NCBI RefSeq assembly: GCF_026212465.1
Contig: NC_080057.1
Coordinates: 23,323,647 to 23,387,646 of the forward strand
Direction of reading: 5' to 3'
DNA: 64,000 nt
Origin: Amaranthus tricolor
Taxonomy: Eukaryota; Streptophyta; Magnoliopsida; Caryophyllales; Amaranthaceae
Positions 35,201 to 48,915 of the stretch are shown piece after piece. Every line of letters starts with the position of its first letter. Within the stretch, counting starts at the first letter, position 1. Both the position numbers and the translations under genes were made by a program. The notes below the pieces were generated by a model. It was not told the origin of the DNA. It ran no database searches and saw only the letters and a list, made by a program, of their open reading frames with translations.

Positions 35201-38200
35201 GAATTACATTTCAATAAAGACACCCCTATAGAGTTTTACCCTTTTATTCTGTAGTTACGTTTCAATAGATTATTATCATATTGCTCCTCCCCAATTGAGC
35301 TATACTAGACACTATGAGACATACAATGTTCATTTTCTCTGCTCCTGAAAAGTTGACCAAAAGTGCTCCAAACACTATGAGTCATATAATAATGCGAGAA
35401 AAAATCATCTCGCGGAATTGAAAATTAGTGACACGAAGTATAAAGAATGAAGGGATCTTTGGCTTTGTGAAAGTGGTATCTCAAAGTATGGCTCTTGTGT
35501 TTGGAATTAAGAGTTCAACAAAGCTATCCGAAAATCCAATTCAAATTCAATATGATTATTCAAAATTCCGATCCAAAATAGAATTTTGGATTGGATATTT
35601 TTAGATCAAATATAGGTCACCAACCTATATATCTAATTTGAGAATCACAGTTTTCTTCATTACCAGTTAGAAAGTTACCATTTAGGTTATCTATAAAGCC
35701 TTTGGTTAGTCTAAAGGCCTCAAAAATTTTGTATGATCGGGATAGAAAGAACAACTAAACCGAAGAAGCTATAGTTGCAGAGCACATTTATGCAGATTAT
35801 CTAATCTGTGTGATTAGAATTGAATTCATCATGGCTTTTCTCAAGCTCCTTAAACTATGAGTTAATCTACGACAAGGAACTATATACCCTTTACAATTAA
35901 AATGACTTGAAATAAAGTAGTTAAATTAATCTGTAATTAACTTTTGTTTTGGATACCTTGCACTCTATTCCTGCACTCCTTTTTCAAAGATTAACTCAAT
36001 GTTTTTGCACATATGCCTGTCACACATGCACACTCGCACATATGCTATAGAACAACATATGCTATAACATCTAGAATATGTAAGCCTTGCAGTGAAAAGG
36101 AAGTTTAGGCAAAAGTTCTCTAACCTTGATAACTTGAACTAGTTCCACATTAGAATCATGACACGCCGTTCTTAGCTCCTTTTCCATCTTCTGAATTGCA
36201 ATCGAACATTGTAAATCGGCCTCCATGAAAACGCTTTTTTTATACTCCTACATTAGAAAATTAGAAAGATACTGATATAACCATTCAATAGAACGTAGAA
36301 CAATCTATCTATACAATATACTAATGAAAAAGCAATCAATAACACTTTAATATTTTAGGCATAAAAAAATAATTTCATTAACGTATCATTCACAAATTAT
36401 CGGGAAATATATTATTGTAATGAATTAAAACAAGAAAATATTATTGAAGTAATATTTTCATAGATAATCTATTACTTAGGTGACTATATTCAACACATTA
36501 TGTAGAAGAATTGATTACTGTTTTTGGAACCCTTTTGTAATATCCTTTCATAGATAATAGTAAAAATATTATATCATTTGGGTATTTTTCTTTTAATTGA
36601 TTATAATAGTTAAATTATTTTTAAGTTTTCTATTATTTTTGTGTAAAATGATTATTTTAATTGTTAATTGTATGATCTTTCATAAACAATCCCTTTTTAT
36701 ACATATTTCAATACTACCATTATCACTTTACATTTATTCAATATAATAATAGTACAATTACTCTAAAGCTTTGGTTTTTATTAATGTGTGATTATCGTAT
36801 AGTTGACAAATATAAAGAACAAAAGGAGCATATATAATAGTCTAATAGTAATTTAAATCTAATTAAATATTTTTACGGATTCCAAGCAAAATTTAATCAC
36901 CTCCAATTCCTTCCTGAAAAAGTTCTGCAAAAGCATCTCATATTTTTGCTTCGCAGAGCCAGCTCCTACAGCATGTGAATTAAATTCTCTCGAGGCATTT
37001 AGAACTGCTTCTTCATGAGCCTCGCTAAGTGCTGCCTAAAAAAGATGGTATAAGAATAAACGAACATAAAACCATATAAGGAAAGTAACATATAGGAAAG
37101 ATACTAACTTCCTCAGGTGCCTTTGACTTCTCCAAGGAGGACATATATACTTCAGCAGCTTTATCATAAGACCTCCTGCACTCAGTTTCTTCAACACTCT
37201 ACAAGATAAAATAAATTCTAAACGAAACAGAAGGTACAAAACGAACTTTCAGTTAAAATTTTGGATTACAATTTACAAGTATAAAAGTGTATATGAACCA
37301 AGCAACTCAAAGACGGGCTTCAGCAGCAAAACATTTTAAACATTCCTACTTTTAATCTTTACAATTTGCAAAAAGCAAAAGAAGCTTCAAGTCCTTGAAG
37401 CCTATTCCCTTCACAAAGACATATATAAATCATTTACCTTTATCCAGATAAGCTTGCATCAGGTAATTTTTCAATTTTAACTTTAGCAACAGTGACTTAA
37501 TTAAATGAGTCATTCCTCCATGCGTTGTGATTTCAGATTTGTGAAGTGATTATAAGAAATAAACATTGCTTTTCTGATATGATTACTTACATTGGATTAA
37601 CTTTCTGTTTTACTTTACATGATAGTCTTGGTGATCTTACCAAATGTCTAAGGAGTCATTAGTCATTACTCCATGTGTTATAAAGAGTCTATGAAATATG
37701 AATTGCAATTCTGATACAGTACCTTTTGTACAGGCCGACATTCCTCCCTCGCAAAAGATAGGCTCTATTCTTTCCCAAATTTTCCTACAAGGCTGCTACT
37801 GGTAGCAATAACATGGTGTTCTTTAAACATACTTAAATTAGTACATGGATATTAGAAATCAAACCAAGTGTATAGGACCTGATCACGTATACCTCACTGT
37901 AATGAAGGGGCTTGTTCTACTGTTCATATTATATCTCTTGAGAAATAAAGCCTCTATCCTGGATATTTCTTTTCGGTTTGTTTCTAAAACTTCTCATTGT
38001 GCCCCACCAAGCAAAAGAGCAAACAAAATGAGGACTATGATAGGGTGAATATCAAGCTTTTAGACCACGATTTAGAGAAATTCTGCTATGAACTACACTC
38101 ACAAATCAACTCCTTCCAAACACTTATAGAAGAATGTAAAATATATATGTATTTAGCTCCATCTGCTATTTACTGAAAAATTATCATAGTTTATCAATCA

Positions 38201-41200
38201 TAATTCATAACACAGTTAAAGTTCTATTTGGCCCCTAATACGTGCCCAAGTGTAAGATCTTCTGTTCGACACCGATACTTGCCCTAGAGTAAAATTGGAT
38301 CCTTATATGAAACAAATCCATAGTTTTGGCCTTAAATGAAGTGTTAAAAGTGTCTCACCCATGTCCAAGCATCAAAGACAGGACATGGATACCTGATAGG
38401 TAAAATGAAGGACCAAAATAGCATAGATTCATTGATAAGTTTTCTCAATCCATAATACTCCCTTCGGCCATGAAAATAAATTGTTAACATCTACTTTCAG
38501 AGATGGTAAGTGTGGCCTTCAATTTAGACAAAAAGCAAAGTGAAAAGCTTACTTAAAAGAGAATGTATTATATGGATCACCTCAAAAGTTATATCTTGAT
38601 AACTCAGGGGATAGAGGGAGTATGTCATTCCACAAAAAAAGCAACATTACTTGTAACTTAAAGTACTTGAAAGTAGCAATTGTTAGTCTGTTTCATATAG
38701 CAATTCAAGATGAAAGGCTTTAATAAGTCTATATATTAGAGCCTTTAAAGAATGACTTAATTTTTATTTTATTTTATTGTATTGGGGGTCATTTTTCTAT
38801 ATTTGTGATCAAACATCATAGATTTAACAAGCACCAGAACTACAAACATAAGCAGAGAAAAGAGGATATGAGTCAAGACTAACCTGCCAAGAGGAAATTA
38901 TAGTAGGGACAGCACCATTATTTAATGCATCAAGATACGATTGGGTTAAACCAGCAAGCATAGGTCCGTTCATCACCATCGCTCCAAGTTGCTTGGGCCT
39001 AGTTCTCTCAAATACAAAACTAGTCAATGCATCCAGACCAGATCTAAATTCTGGTCTAAACTTGTCCAGCTGCAGTTCATGCACACAATAGATTAATTAA
39101 GTGCAAGAAAAAGCAAGAATAGACCTTAAAGGTGCGTTGAGGAATAGAGATGCTTACTGGTGTCTGGTCAAGATGCTGCAGTTCAGTCTCACTATTCAAC
39201 GGACGGACAAGTGTGAAGCACTCACGGGCAGGGAAAAGAGCACGGATTGATTCACGAATCTAAAAGCCAAAACTTAATCAATCAGTTCTTTGGAAAAGAC
39301 TTGTATGAATTGCATCATTGGTAACCAAAATCAATTCATGATTATTCATATATTATTTACTATGTCATCAAACAACAAATAAGAAACAGTGCAAAGGTCC
39401 CCCATATTTTCACATTGACACTCTCCTTCACACCCATACAAAGAGGATCATTTGCTTGATCTCCATTAGCCTATTGTAGCTAGACGTATCTACTTGAGTT
39501 TCAGAGTGATGATGTTTGGAACCACTTTTGGTTTTGTTTCAAGCTCTAGCATGATATTTCCTTTTGATGTTCAAGCCACTTTGGACAGGGTCATAGGTCA
39601 TAGCGCAAGACTGCAGAATTTATAGTCAAGGTCATTGTGGCAGTTGAGAAACAACTTTCGCGGTCAATACGAATGGTTTCACGGTAATAAAAAAAAAACC
39701 TTAACAATACGATCAGTCAATCACGATATGGTGATACTGGCGATATTTTGAACTATGGATTGAGTCAATTATGAACCAATAGGGAAACATAGAATTAGAC
39801 CATTTAAAATAAATGATAACTAGTGAAATAAAGCATCCACATTCTTACAATATACCTAGTGACCTACTTTTTTGGTGAGTAGAAAAGAGGGTGGAGAATG
39901 GATTATCAAAACATTCAATCCACAACTATCTCACTCTCCATGTTAGATTTAAAGAGTTAGTGTCAAACCTTCCCATTAAGCATTATTTAATAAGTATCTA
40001 TGTTGAACGATATTTTATGCACAGAAAAGTAGCAGATTGTGATACAAAGTAAAAAGAGGGCATGCAAAACACTAAGAAAGTCATTAAGAAAGCAACATGG
40101 CTACCACTTTCCCAAAAATATGTGGAGAAACAAAAGGACGGGTACACAAAGTACTAAAGTTACCAAGATCAAAAGGACAAAAGTTATTTCCAAAGAACGG
40201 AACCAGAGCTAGGTAATGGCCATGTATGAAAAGGGAAGCACTAAAGGGAACCAATGTCCAGGGGGAGCAAAGATTTCGGGGCCTATTTTTTTTTAACTAA
40301 TTTAAAATTTGGACCCTTCATTACCAATTTAATTTATAAGAATTATTTATAAGGAATTCCTTCCATCCTGGACTCCACACACACATCACTCTGTAAAAAG
40401 AACTCAAACAATATGCATCGTTTAGCTCCAATCACCAACTTATATACATATAATACGTATTTGATATAGAAACAAGGCAAAATAAGGGACAGCCATATTA
40501 AGAAAAAGTGAACCGCATGAGTAAAACATTAGTGCACAACTACAAGTTCAATTATCTCCAATAATCAATAAGTATGAACAAAAAGTAAAAAACAAAGCCT
40601 CTCTCCTTACAAGTAAAAGAAAGTATCAAAAGAGGTTCAATTTTCAATATTGGTTTGAGCTACTACTTGCCTTTCTCATGTCATCCCTGATGTTCAGTTG
40701 CTAAAATAATATTAACACCAACAAGAACGAATGCTACAATTTATACCTCGTTTTTTGTTGCTATATCATCCCCATTGCCTTGAATTGGCCTCAGGGCAAG
40801 CTCCAAATAATCACGGGGCGTTATCTTTTGATTATCTTCAACCAAATCCAGATAAAAATCCTGAATAATACAATGGGCACATGTTAATCAAACAAACCGG
40901 AAACTTATGTCAAGTGATGTTACACAGCTTACCCTAAGAAGCCAAACAAATATTGGTGAAAATTGCCCAAGTTCAGAAGCTGTGGTTCTTCCACCAGAGG
41001 CCCTGACACGTATATGTTTAGTCATTTCGGTCACAAGTGAAAGTCGATCCAATGCAGCCTCATCAATACCACCCATCTGTGGTTAGAAGAAATGGTCATT
41101 CATTAGCTATGGTATCAAGCATCTAACTGATATTATATGTGTGCATTTAAGTAAATCAGCAAGAAAAATACTTTAAAATTTCAAATACATGCGATCAAGC

Positions 41201-42804
41201 TATGCAACCTTAGATAATTTTTTACCTGGTTATAGATGAACAAGCTGGATAAGAGAACAGCCAAGGAAAAAATTTGTGTGCTGTATGTTCCCTGTAAATA
41301 TATTTGGCATAATCAAATGCAAGGAAGTCATTTAGCAAAACACAATAATCCAATCGACTACCAACCATTATGACTAGTCTCACTGTAACTTGAGGAGCAA
41401 GCAGGAAGCAAGGATAGCCATTAAGTAATGAATAAGGTAAATTGAAATGGTGTGTCATCTATGAACAAAGAAAATACTCACTGTCTGATCATAAGCATCA
41501 ATTCCTTCACTATCCAACAGTATAAGATTATATTCTGTTCCATCAAGAGCAGTCCTCTTCATGGGTGAGCTCCACAACCAAAGCCCTTTTGTACATGGCC
41601 GATGAGTTGATTCGACTTGAAATCCACTGGTCCTCCCAAGAAGCTAACAAATTTCAATAAAAATGTACATGAGCAAACATACAAATGCAGAACAATGCAG
41701 CAGAGCAAACCATTTCAGGTAGTATTAAAAAAGCAGCATCATACATATACAAAAGAAAAAAGTTAGTACGCAAGATAGATCATGTTACAAAGAGGGAAGA
41801 AACACAAAGGTTCCCTAAAAAGAGCAATTAAATTTTTTTTCGCTTCCCATAGTTGCTGAAGGTGAGAAAGAGAAACCATTTAAAACACCTTTGTAGTATA
41901 CTTCTTACAAGTAAATTACAACTTCAAAGAAGTCCTTACTCCTTACATGATCAAACAATTGATTTGAAAAAGAGCATTACACAAGGAAATCGAAAAACAG
42001 AAAGAATGCAGGAGATAAGGATTCTATTCCACAATTCTAGTCCTTACTCCTTACATGATCAAACAATAGGATAGAATGCAAAAGAATGCTTTGATTGCAT
42101 TCATCCTAACACTAATACAACCATTTAATTCACAAATTACTGACTCAATAGACAATAATGAACACAACTCACAGATTGGACATTGGTGGTTTAATTGGCC
42201 GATCAACAAATAAGTATCTAGTCCACGACACTATATGAAATACTGAAAATACTGCTGTTATAATCAACTACATGATACTCAAATTCACTAAACAACTACC
42301 ACAAAAGGGGAGGTAGAAAGAATTCAACTATCAATTTTTGACTTTCTTAGAGTTAATTTTAATGTTACCATCATAATGTCGGAATTGCATCATCCCATTA
42401 CACAAATTTCCTCCTAACACTCAAAAAAGCAAATTCTCAAAATTCAAAAATCAAAACCATTCCCAAAAAAATCGTAAACCCTGCAATCTTCCCAAGACTT
42501 GAACAACCAAAAAGTCTAAAATCGCGCTAAGATAAAGAAAGAGAAGAACCTGATTAAGGATAAAGCTCTTGCCTTGACGAGCACGACCACAAACAGCAAC
42601 AACTCCAATTGGCTCTTTAACAAGTTGAAGAACAGCCAAAGCTTGTGGATCAATCCTGAATTGGCCATGATCATCGCAGTATACAAACCTTACCGGACGC
42701 GGTGGTCCGGTGATCGACATTGCCGGCAAAGAAGATGGTATCGGAATGGCAGTTGACGGCGATGGAGATGAGTCGACGGCATCTTTGCCTCGAAAGAATC
42801 TCAT
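32267..42804 (-). CDS. GBPL3: Guanylate-binding protein-like large GTPase
   Basis: Large GTPase of the plant GBP-like family, about 1057 residues. Exons in reading order: 42550-42804, 41482-41643, 41226-41291, 40933-41076, 40747-40860, 39158-39259, 38884-39069, 37109-37198, 36901-37035, 36125-36247, 34904-34989, 34213-34825, 33953-34030, 32267-33286. All junctions are GT-AG and in phase. The GTPase head has a P-loop GRARQGKS (73-80), a switch Thr in STHRPCTKGLW (97-107), DSEG (129-132) and the GBP-type LRD (208-210). An alpha-helical middle follows, then a long Glu/Lys/Arg-rich coiled coil (about 490-960), and a C-terminal segment (TVQKLKQELVKHNFGAEL) that looks like a diverged SAP-type helix pair. 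Arabidopsis GBPL3 forms nuclear condensates that support immune transcription; the same role here is inferred from full-length similarity. No missing motif was seen. Confidence 0.94.
38456..38622. mobile_element. Stowaway-like MITE in GBPL intron
   Basis: 167 bp. Left TACTCCCTTCGGCCATGAAA against right complement TACTCCCTCTATCCCCTGAG, with TA at both ends. Lies in the intron between exons 7 and 8. Confidence 0.6.
41932..42068. repeat. 28-bp direct repeat in GBPL intron 1
   Basis: AGTCCTTACTCCTTACATGA followed by TCAAACAAT occurs near 41932 and again near 42039, about 107 bp apart, without change. Function unknown. Confidence 0.8.
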
Positions 42805-45615
42805 ATTTTGGGAATTGAAATGGTAATAGATTAATAGTAGTAATCACAGTTAGGTAAGAATGATTATGGAGCGTACTTTTTATAGGTTAAGTTGCTTTAT
42901 GACGGGAGACGCCTTTTGTGGGACCTACAAACATTCCATTTTGTTAAGAGTATAACAACTTCTTTTGATTTGGTAGGTTGGATGTCATCGATCTCCAATT
43001 CCATATTCCTAATTAATTACCGTAATTTGTAAATAATTTTAAAAAGATAAAAAAATAATACTAAGATAAAAAGAATCAAAAAAGATAAATTAAAATCACA
43101 AAACTCTCACCCTATCAAATTCTACTACATAAGGGTGATTTTTTAATTTCACAAATTACCGTTTTTTACTAAGACTTCCTTCCATCAATCTAGTATTTCG
43201 TACATGTTGGAGTCTAAGAGAGAAAAATAGTCAATAAATCATACTCTGCTCTCTTTAAGAAAATAACAAAAGAGTAATGCGAATATTCAAATAATTTTCA
43301 AAAAATGGGCCTTGAATCTAATAACAGAGACCATATAAAGACACATGTCATTTTTCTCATCACGTTAATTCCCGTTTAATAACTAGAGTACTGAGTACAC
43401 TTAATACTAGTTTGTCTACTTTAATAATCCCTACATTTAAGGCATTAATTACTCTAGCATTATTGACTTTCTCTATCTCATTAAATCAATTCTCACATTT
43501 TGTGAAGATCATTATTGCTTGTAGTGGAAGATTATTTATATCTTTTTCTAATAAAGTTTTTCTATCTTTCTTCTATTTTGATATCTAAAAATTGAGTTTT
43601 GTAATTCTTAATTATATCTCTCTCTGTAGATTTTTTTGGTTTAGTTAATTCGAATAAAAAAGAGAAATAAAGCATGTAACCAATCTCGATGAATAGGCTA
43701 TATCTCCTACATTAGTACATTTTTATCTCTTTTATTTTCTTAAATTTTTTTATTTATTGATTTTTAATATCATATATTTCTTTCTATGCATGTGAATGAT
43801 TAATTTAGAAATTTAGATATTTATTGCTTTTTATTGTTATTATTTTGATTGATCAAACATGAATCTCTTTCTTTTTCTAATTTAGCATATTTGTTTAAGT
43901 TAATTACAAGAAGTAAAGAAGGAAGACACTACTACTTGTGGGAGATGTGAGATATTTAATAAGTCTTAAAAAAAGTTTAGAACCCTTTTTCATTAACATG
44001 GAGTCTTTTTGATATATTTTTAAATCTTATATTTTTTTTCTAATTTATCTTAGGGTTTATGAGTGTGCTCTTTTAATATAGAGTTCAATTTTTTGAAATT
44101 TTCTACAGAATATTTGGTAGGCTTATCTAATATCAGTATTGGTTGCAGTGAGAAAAGACATACAATTGATCTAATTGTGTTATGTTTTCTAAATGTTACT
44201 TCCACTGTCATTAGAATGCATTTCTTCTTATTATTGAAACTTCAAAATGTCTTCATACCGTTACTATCATTGTCATTATTTATTTAATTGCACCATCTCA
44301 AATATTTTTATTTTCTTACAAATTGGTATAATTGCATTACATTTGTAATGGTTTTTCTATTTTTTTTATTTTCAAATAAGTGGATAATAATAAGACAGAA
44401 AGTCTAAGTGAAACCTGATAATAAAGTTAATTAGATTAATATAGGTTAGTCATCTCCCAAAATAAAACTTAGAGCAAAAGCTAGGTGATACCATAGACAT
44501 ATGCAGCAAAATAATTTAGCTACAAAAAACAATATATTTCAAACAATTTTTTTTACAATATATAAACTTAATACAAGCTTTTGTGTTTTAAGCACAAGTT
44601 TTGTGAATGTAACTAGGATTCGCCTTGAGATTTGTTATGGGCCCCTAATTACTAAAAATTCTACTATAGGCCCCTAACTATTAAATATTAAAAGCATCAT
44701 TTTCCTAATTTTTTATGGGCCCGGGGCACAGGCCCCTCATGCGCCTTTTTAAGACCGACACTGGATGCAGATGTATTGATATAAAAGAAGTGTCTTTGTT
44801 GATTATAATTTTCTCATATTAAATCTTTTGGGAAATTGATTGTTGTGGCAAATTTTTAAAACTTTTACCATTATTTTATTAAATTTATACATATATTGTA
44901 TAATAAATATATTATTATTTTATTGACATCGAATAATAATATATGCATGTAAGGAAACATAAAGTATCACATATGTTATATTCTTTACAAATATTAAATA
45001 TCACATATTTTAATAAAAATCTTAAATTAATGCATTTTCTTAAAAGTGAATTTTTTCCAATACAAGTTAATTAACAATGAATGACGGATATTTTAGACAC
45101 TAAATTTCAAGTAACAACACCAAATATGTTTAATTGATATTTTTGTACGGGTTTTATACTAAGTTTAAATTTTATTAACTGTTAATTAAATAATTAAATT
45201 TAAATTATCGATATGATATTCTAGGATTTGATTTATTGGAGGTTTTGATTGATGTATATATTTTTTTATTAATGATGGTTTATTTAGCTGGTAAAATTAA
45301 TTTCTTTATTTAAATTGAGGCGAAATAAGTCGTGCATAGAGATGGCTGATATCTAATACGTATTAATGCGTAATAGATCATATGTAGTTGTTTTATGGGT
45401 CAAAGGTAGGCAAAAACTAAAGATTTATACAAAAAAGTGGTTCAATATTTATAGTTGATAAAAGTTCTTATAAATGTATCCATTTCATTAAGTTTATATA
45501 TCGTTTAACTTTATTTTTTGTCGTGATGTATATTATGGTACACGAACTTATATTTCAAATTGCGTATCAATATTAATTTTTTTGTCTTATTCATGTCTTT
45601 TGATATTTTTTTAGG

Positions 45616-46275
45616 GAAATTCCACATGCTGGTATCTAGTTTTCATGAAATGCCAGTGGTAGCACTTTGTAAGATATTTCCACATGGTAGTATCTATTTT
45701 ATGCACTGTCTAATTGTCGTAGTATTTTCCGTTAAATTCTTATTAATTTCCGTTTAATTCATCATTTTATAAGATTTTTCTACATGGTAGCATCCAGTTT
45801 TTGCTCTCAAATGTTTAATTCACTATTTTAACGTTTAATTCACCGATTAATTTATCAACACCCTTAAATGTTGTAACAATTAAGTGGATATGTAATAGTG
45901 CTTGGAATGCATCTTTTGAGCTTATAAAATGGGCTTTTTGAATTATTTATTAGTGTTTGTAATGCACCTTTTGAACTTTATAATGCCAATAATTTGAATG
46001 AAAATTATATTGTTACAACATTTAAGGGCTTTGATAAATTAATTGGTAAATTAAAACGTTAAAATGGTGAATTAAACATTTGAGAGCAAAAGTTGGATGT
46101 TACCATGTGGAAAAATCTTACAAAAAGATGAATTAAATAGAAATTAACAAGAATTTAACGGAATATGCTACGGCAATTTGATACTAAATAAACTGAATGC
46201 TATCATGTGGAAAAATCTTACAAAAGTGCTACCATTAGAGTTTCATGAAAACTAGATGCTACCATGTGGAATTTC
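45616..46275. mobile_element. Foldback element with 265-bp arms
   Basis: 660 bp. Left arm 45616-45880 and right arm about 46010-46275 are near-complementary along their length, starting GAAATTCCACATG and ending CATGTGGAATTTC. Within each arm the motif CACATGGTAGCATC (variants) occurs three times. The spacer is about 130 bp and non-coding. No target-site duplication was evident. Confidence 0.85.
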
Positions 46276-46299
46276 TCATTTATTTATTTATTTATATAA

Positions 46300-46340
46300 A
46301 AATATTAAATAACCCGTGCTAAACACGTGCAATCACCTAG
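46300..46340 (+). mobile_element. Possible Helitron 3' terminus
   Basis: ACCCGTGCTAAACACGTGC can form a short GC-rich hairpin (CGTG/CACG). It is followed after a few bases by CTAG at 46337-46340 and then T, as in Helitron 3' ends. No 5' terminus was located, so this is weak. Confidence 0.3.
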
Positions 46341-47887
46341 TTCTAGTATAAAAATTTGTTAAAGTGTAATACAAATATTTTAATTTTTTATAATTATTAT
46401 TAGTTTATTTCATAAATAAATTAAATTGATATTTTTAACCTACATTAATATTTTTAATATTTACCATTATGAATATGTTGCTTAATATTATGAAAATATA
46501 AGTTCATTGGTTTGATATTTGTCTATTTACCATCATGATTTTTTGTGGAAAAAAACAAAGTTACTACAAGTGTTATTGAGATTAATTGCTTTAGTATAGA
46601 TAGATAAATAGAAAATTAGGTTTTTTACTAAACATTATTTATTCTGGAATTGTATTTGTTATGGGGTCAATAATAACACATTTAGTCAAACCCTAACTAC
46701 CCCCTTTGTCCACTACTATCACTACTCTTAGTCACTTCCTAAAATAACTCCCCATTATTCCCACATCTACAAATATTATGTTCATGATCATCCCATGATC
46801 AAGTAACCACATTTAGAGTCCTTATAAGAAATTGCTATAAATATGTCATGAAACTACATAAAATGGGAGACAATTCTACTCTTCTACATTCAATTTATTT
46901 TACCAAAAATACTTCCTTCAATCATTTAATTAGAAAGAAAGTTTATATATTCGTACCATTACTCCACAAAAATGACACTACCCTCCTACTTACAATCTAT
47001 ATTCTGAACCAAATACTCCTTCAATTGATCTGAACTCATCCTACAATCCGTTAATCTTGTATTCATTCATTATCATATATTCATTACTTTCTGTCTCCCG
47101 ATCTGACTTGAGCGTCGGAGGGGTTTTCCGGAAAATCACCCCCCGGACAAGGCTAACGTTGTATTGCAGGATTTGAGGTCTCATCAGCGGAAGGATCATA
47201 AACATTTTCAGCATATTGATGGTTGTACCCGATTACACCTATCTCCAGGTATTTTAAGTGTCTTTTGCACTTCCTCGTTTCATCACCGAAACAGTATTTA
47301 TTGAAGCAAGTATTGCTTTTCTAAATTAAAAATTTAAAGTTTAATTAGCACGTAATCCTTCTATTTTGTGAGTCTACCTTGTAATAAAAAGTAATAATTT
47401 ATTTTGCTACTAATTAAACATACAATAACTTTTTTCTAAAATAATTATTCTGCAACTAAACATACAATAATTTTCTTTAAAATAATTATTCTCCTACTAA
47501 ACATACAGTAATCTTTTTCTAAAATAATTTATTTTGCTACTAAACATTGATAGGAGTAGTAATAATCTTTTCTAAAATAGTGTCCCAATAACCATAATTT
47601 CTAGAAATACTTTTATCTTTTCCTAAAATATACTAATTTTTCTTTAAAACTTACTATATATCTGACTTAACACTCAATCAATCAAATTAAATTTAAACTT
47701 TTTCGAAGGAAAAAAAAAAATATTTTTCAGTTTTTTATTATGCTGGCTAACTAGTATTCCAAATAGCAGTTTATTTGAGTGAATCACTATCTCAAATGAT
47801 AGTTAATCGTTTATTCAACCCATAATATAAATTAAAATAACTTTTAGGGCAAAATTAGTCCAAAAGTTTAATGATTTTAGTCATTTT

Positions 47888-48370
47888 ACTCCTTCATTTT
47901 AACTTATGTGTCCCATATTTTTTATCATATTCATCGATCATTTTTAATTATTACTCCCTCCGAATCAATTTAGTTGTCCCATTTTTTTATTTGGCAAAGT
48001 CTTTTTAGTTGTCCCATTTCTATTTTTGTCAATCTTTTTTTATCTAAATATCCTTAGTTCATACAAGTAATTACGAATATACCCTCATATACCTTACTTA
48101 CCCAACTACCCTTCATTACTTATCCTTTACTACTTACCCTTTTTAATGGATCCTACACCCTCATTAATAACCGTGCCCAAGCAAATAAGACATCTAAATT
48201 GGTTTTGAGAGAGTATTATTCTTTTTAATTTATAAGATTATATATTAATATTAATTATTTATAATTTTTAATTGTATTAATTAGAAATACTATTAAATTT
48301 TCAATAAGTGCATTGGTAATTTGACATGCGTGTCAAATTAAATGAAACATAAAAGAAAAGAGGAAATATA
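47888..48370. mobile_element. Stowaway-like MITE, host of a nested insertion
   Basis: The outer left part TACTCCTTCATTTTAACTTA continues into TGTGTCCCAT, and the right part ATGAAACATAAAAGAAAAGA is its weak complement. AATAAGTGCATTGG near 48305 also occurs in the MITE at 6882-7144. The copy is interrupted by the element at 47952-48215. Confidence 0.5.
47952..48215. mobile_element. Stowaway-like MITE, nested
   Basis: 264 bp. Left TACTCCCTCCGAATCAATTT against right complement TACTCTCTCAAAACCAATTT; both continue AGTTGTCCCAT/AGATGTCTTAT. TA at both ends. Inserted inside an older MITE of related type. Confidence 0.75.
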
Positions 48371-48518
48371 TTTCATAAAGATTCAAATCTGGCCTAATCC
48401 AGTTCAGCTCAACGCATGTGTTTGAAAATAATTAATAAGTAACTCTTCGGGTGGAATTCTCGTTTATGAATCACATCTTTAAGAAAAAGTTTAGGTAGTG
48501 CTTAAATTTGAAGTAAAT

Positions 48519-48915
48519 AAAACTTATTTTTCAAAATAAGCACTTTTAGCTCAATGTTAAGGTTTGGAGTTTGTTCATTGTTAGTATTAATGGACAATTG
48601 CTAAAATTAAGTCAAAAAAAGTCGGCCAAGTATTCGTCCGCTCTTACTAACAGTGGGCAATTAAGTTGATTTTTTTTTACTTTCGTTAACTTTGGATGTG
48701 TAATGATCCGTTGTTATTAACAGCGGGCAATTGTTTTCCCATATACCTTGACCAACTTTTTTTAATCGTATATGGCCCGCCGTTACTAGCATCAATCAAT
48801 TACTTAAACTGAATTAAAAAGTCAGCCTAAAAGTCGTCATTTATTACTAACAGCAAACAAACTCCATACCTTAACATTAGACTAAAAGTGCTTATTTTGA
48901 GAAATAAGTTTTCTC
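48519..48915. mobile_element. Inverted-repeat element with internal repeats
   Basis: About 70-bp arms: left contains CAAAATAAGCACTTTTAG and GGAGTTTGTTCATTGTTAG, right contains the complements CTAACAGCAAACAAACTCC and CTAAAAGTGCTTATTTTG. Between them motifs like CTAACAGTGGGCAATT and TTAACAGCGGGCAATT recur every 60-80 bp. Non-coding. Confidence 0.7.
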
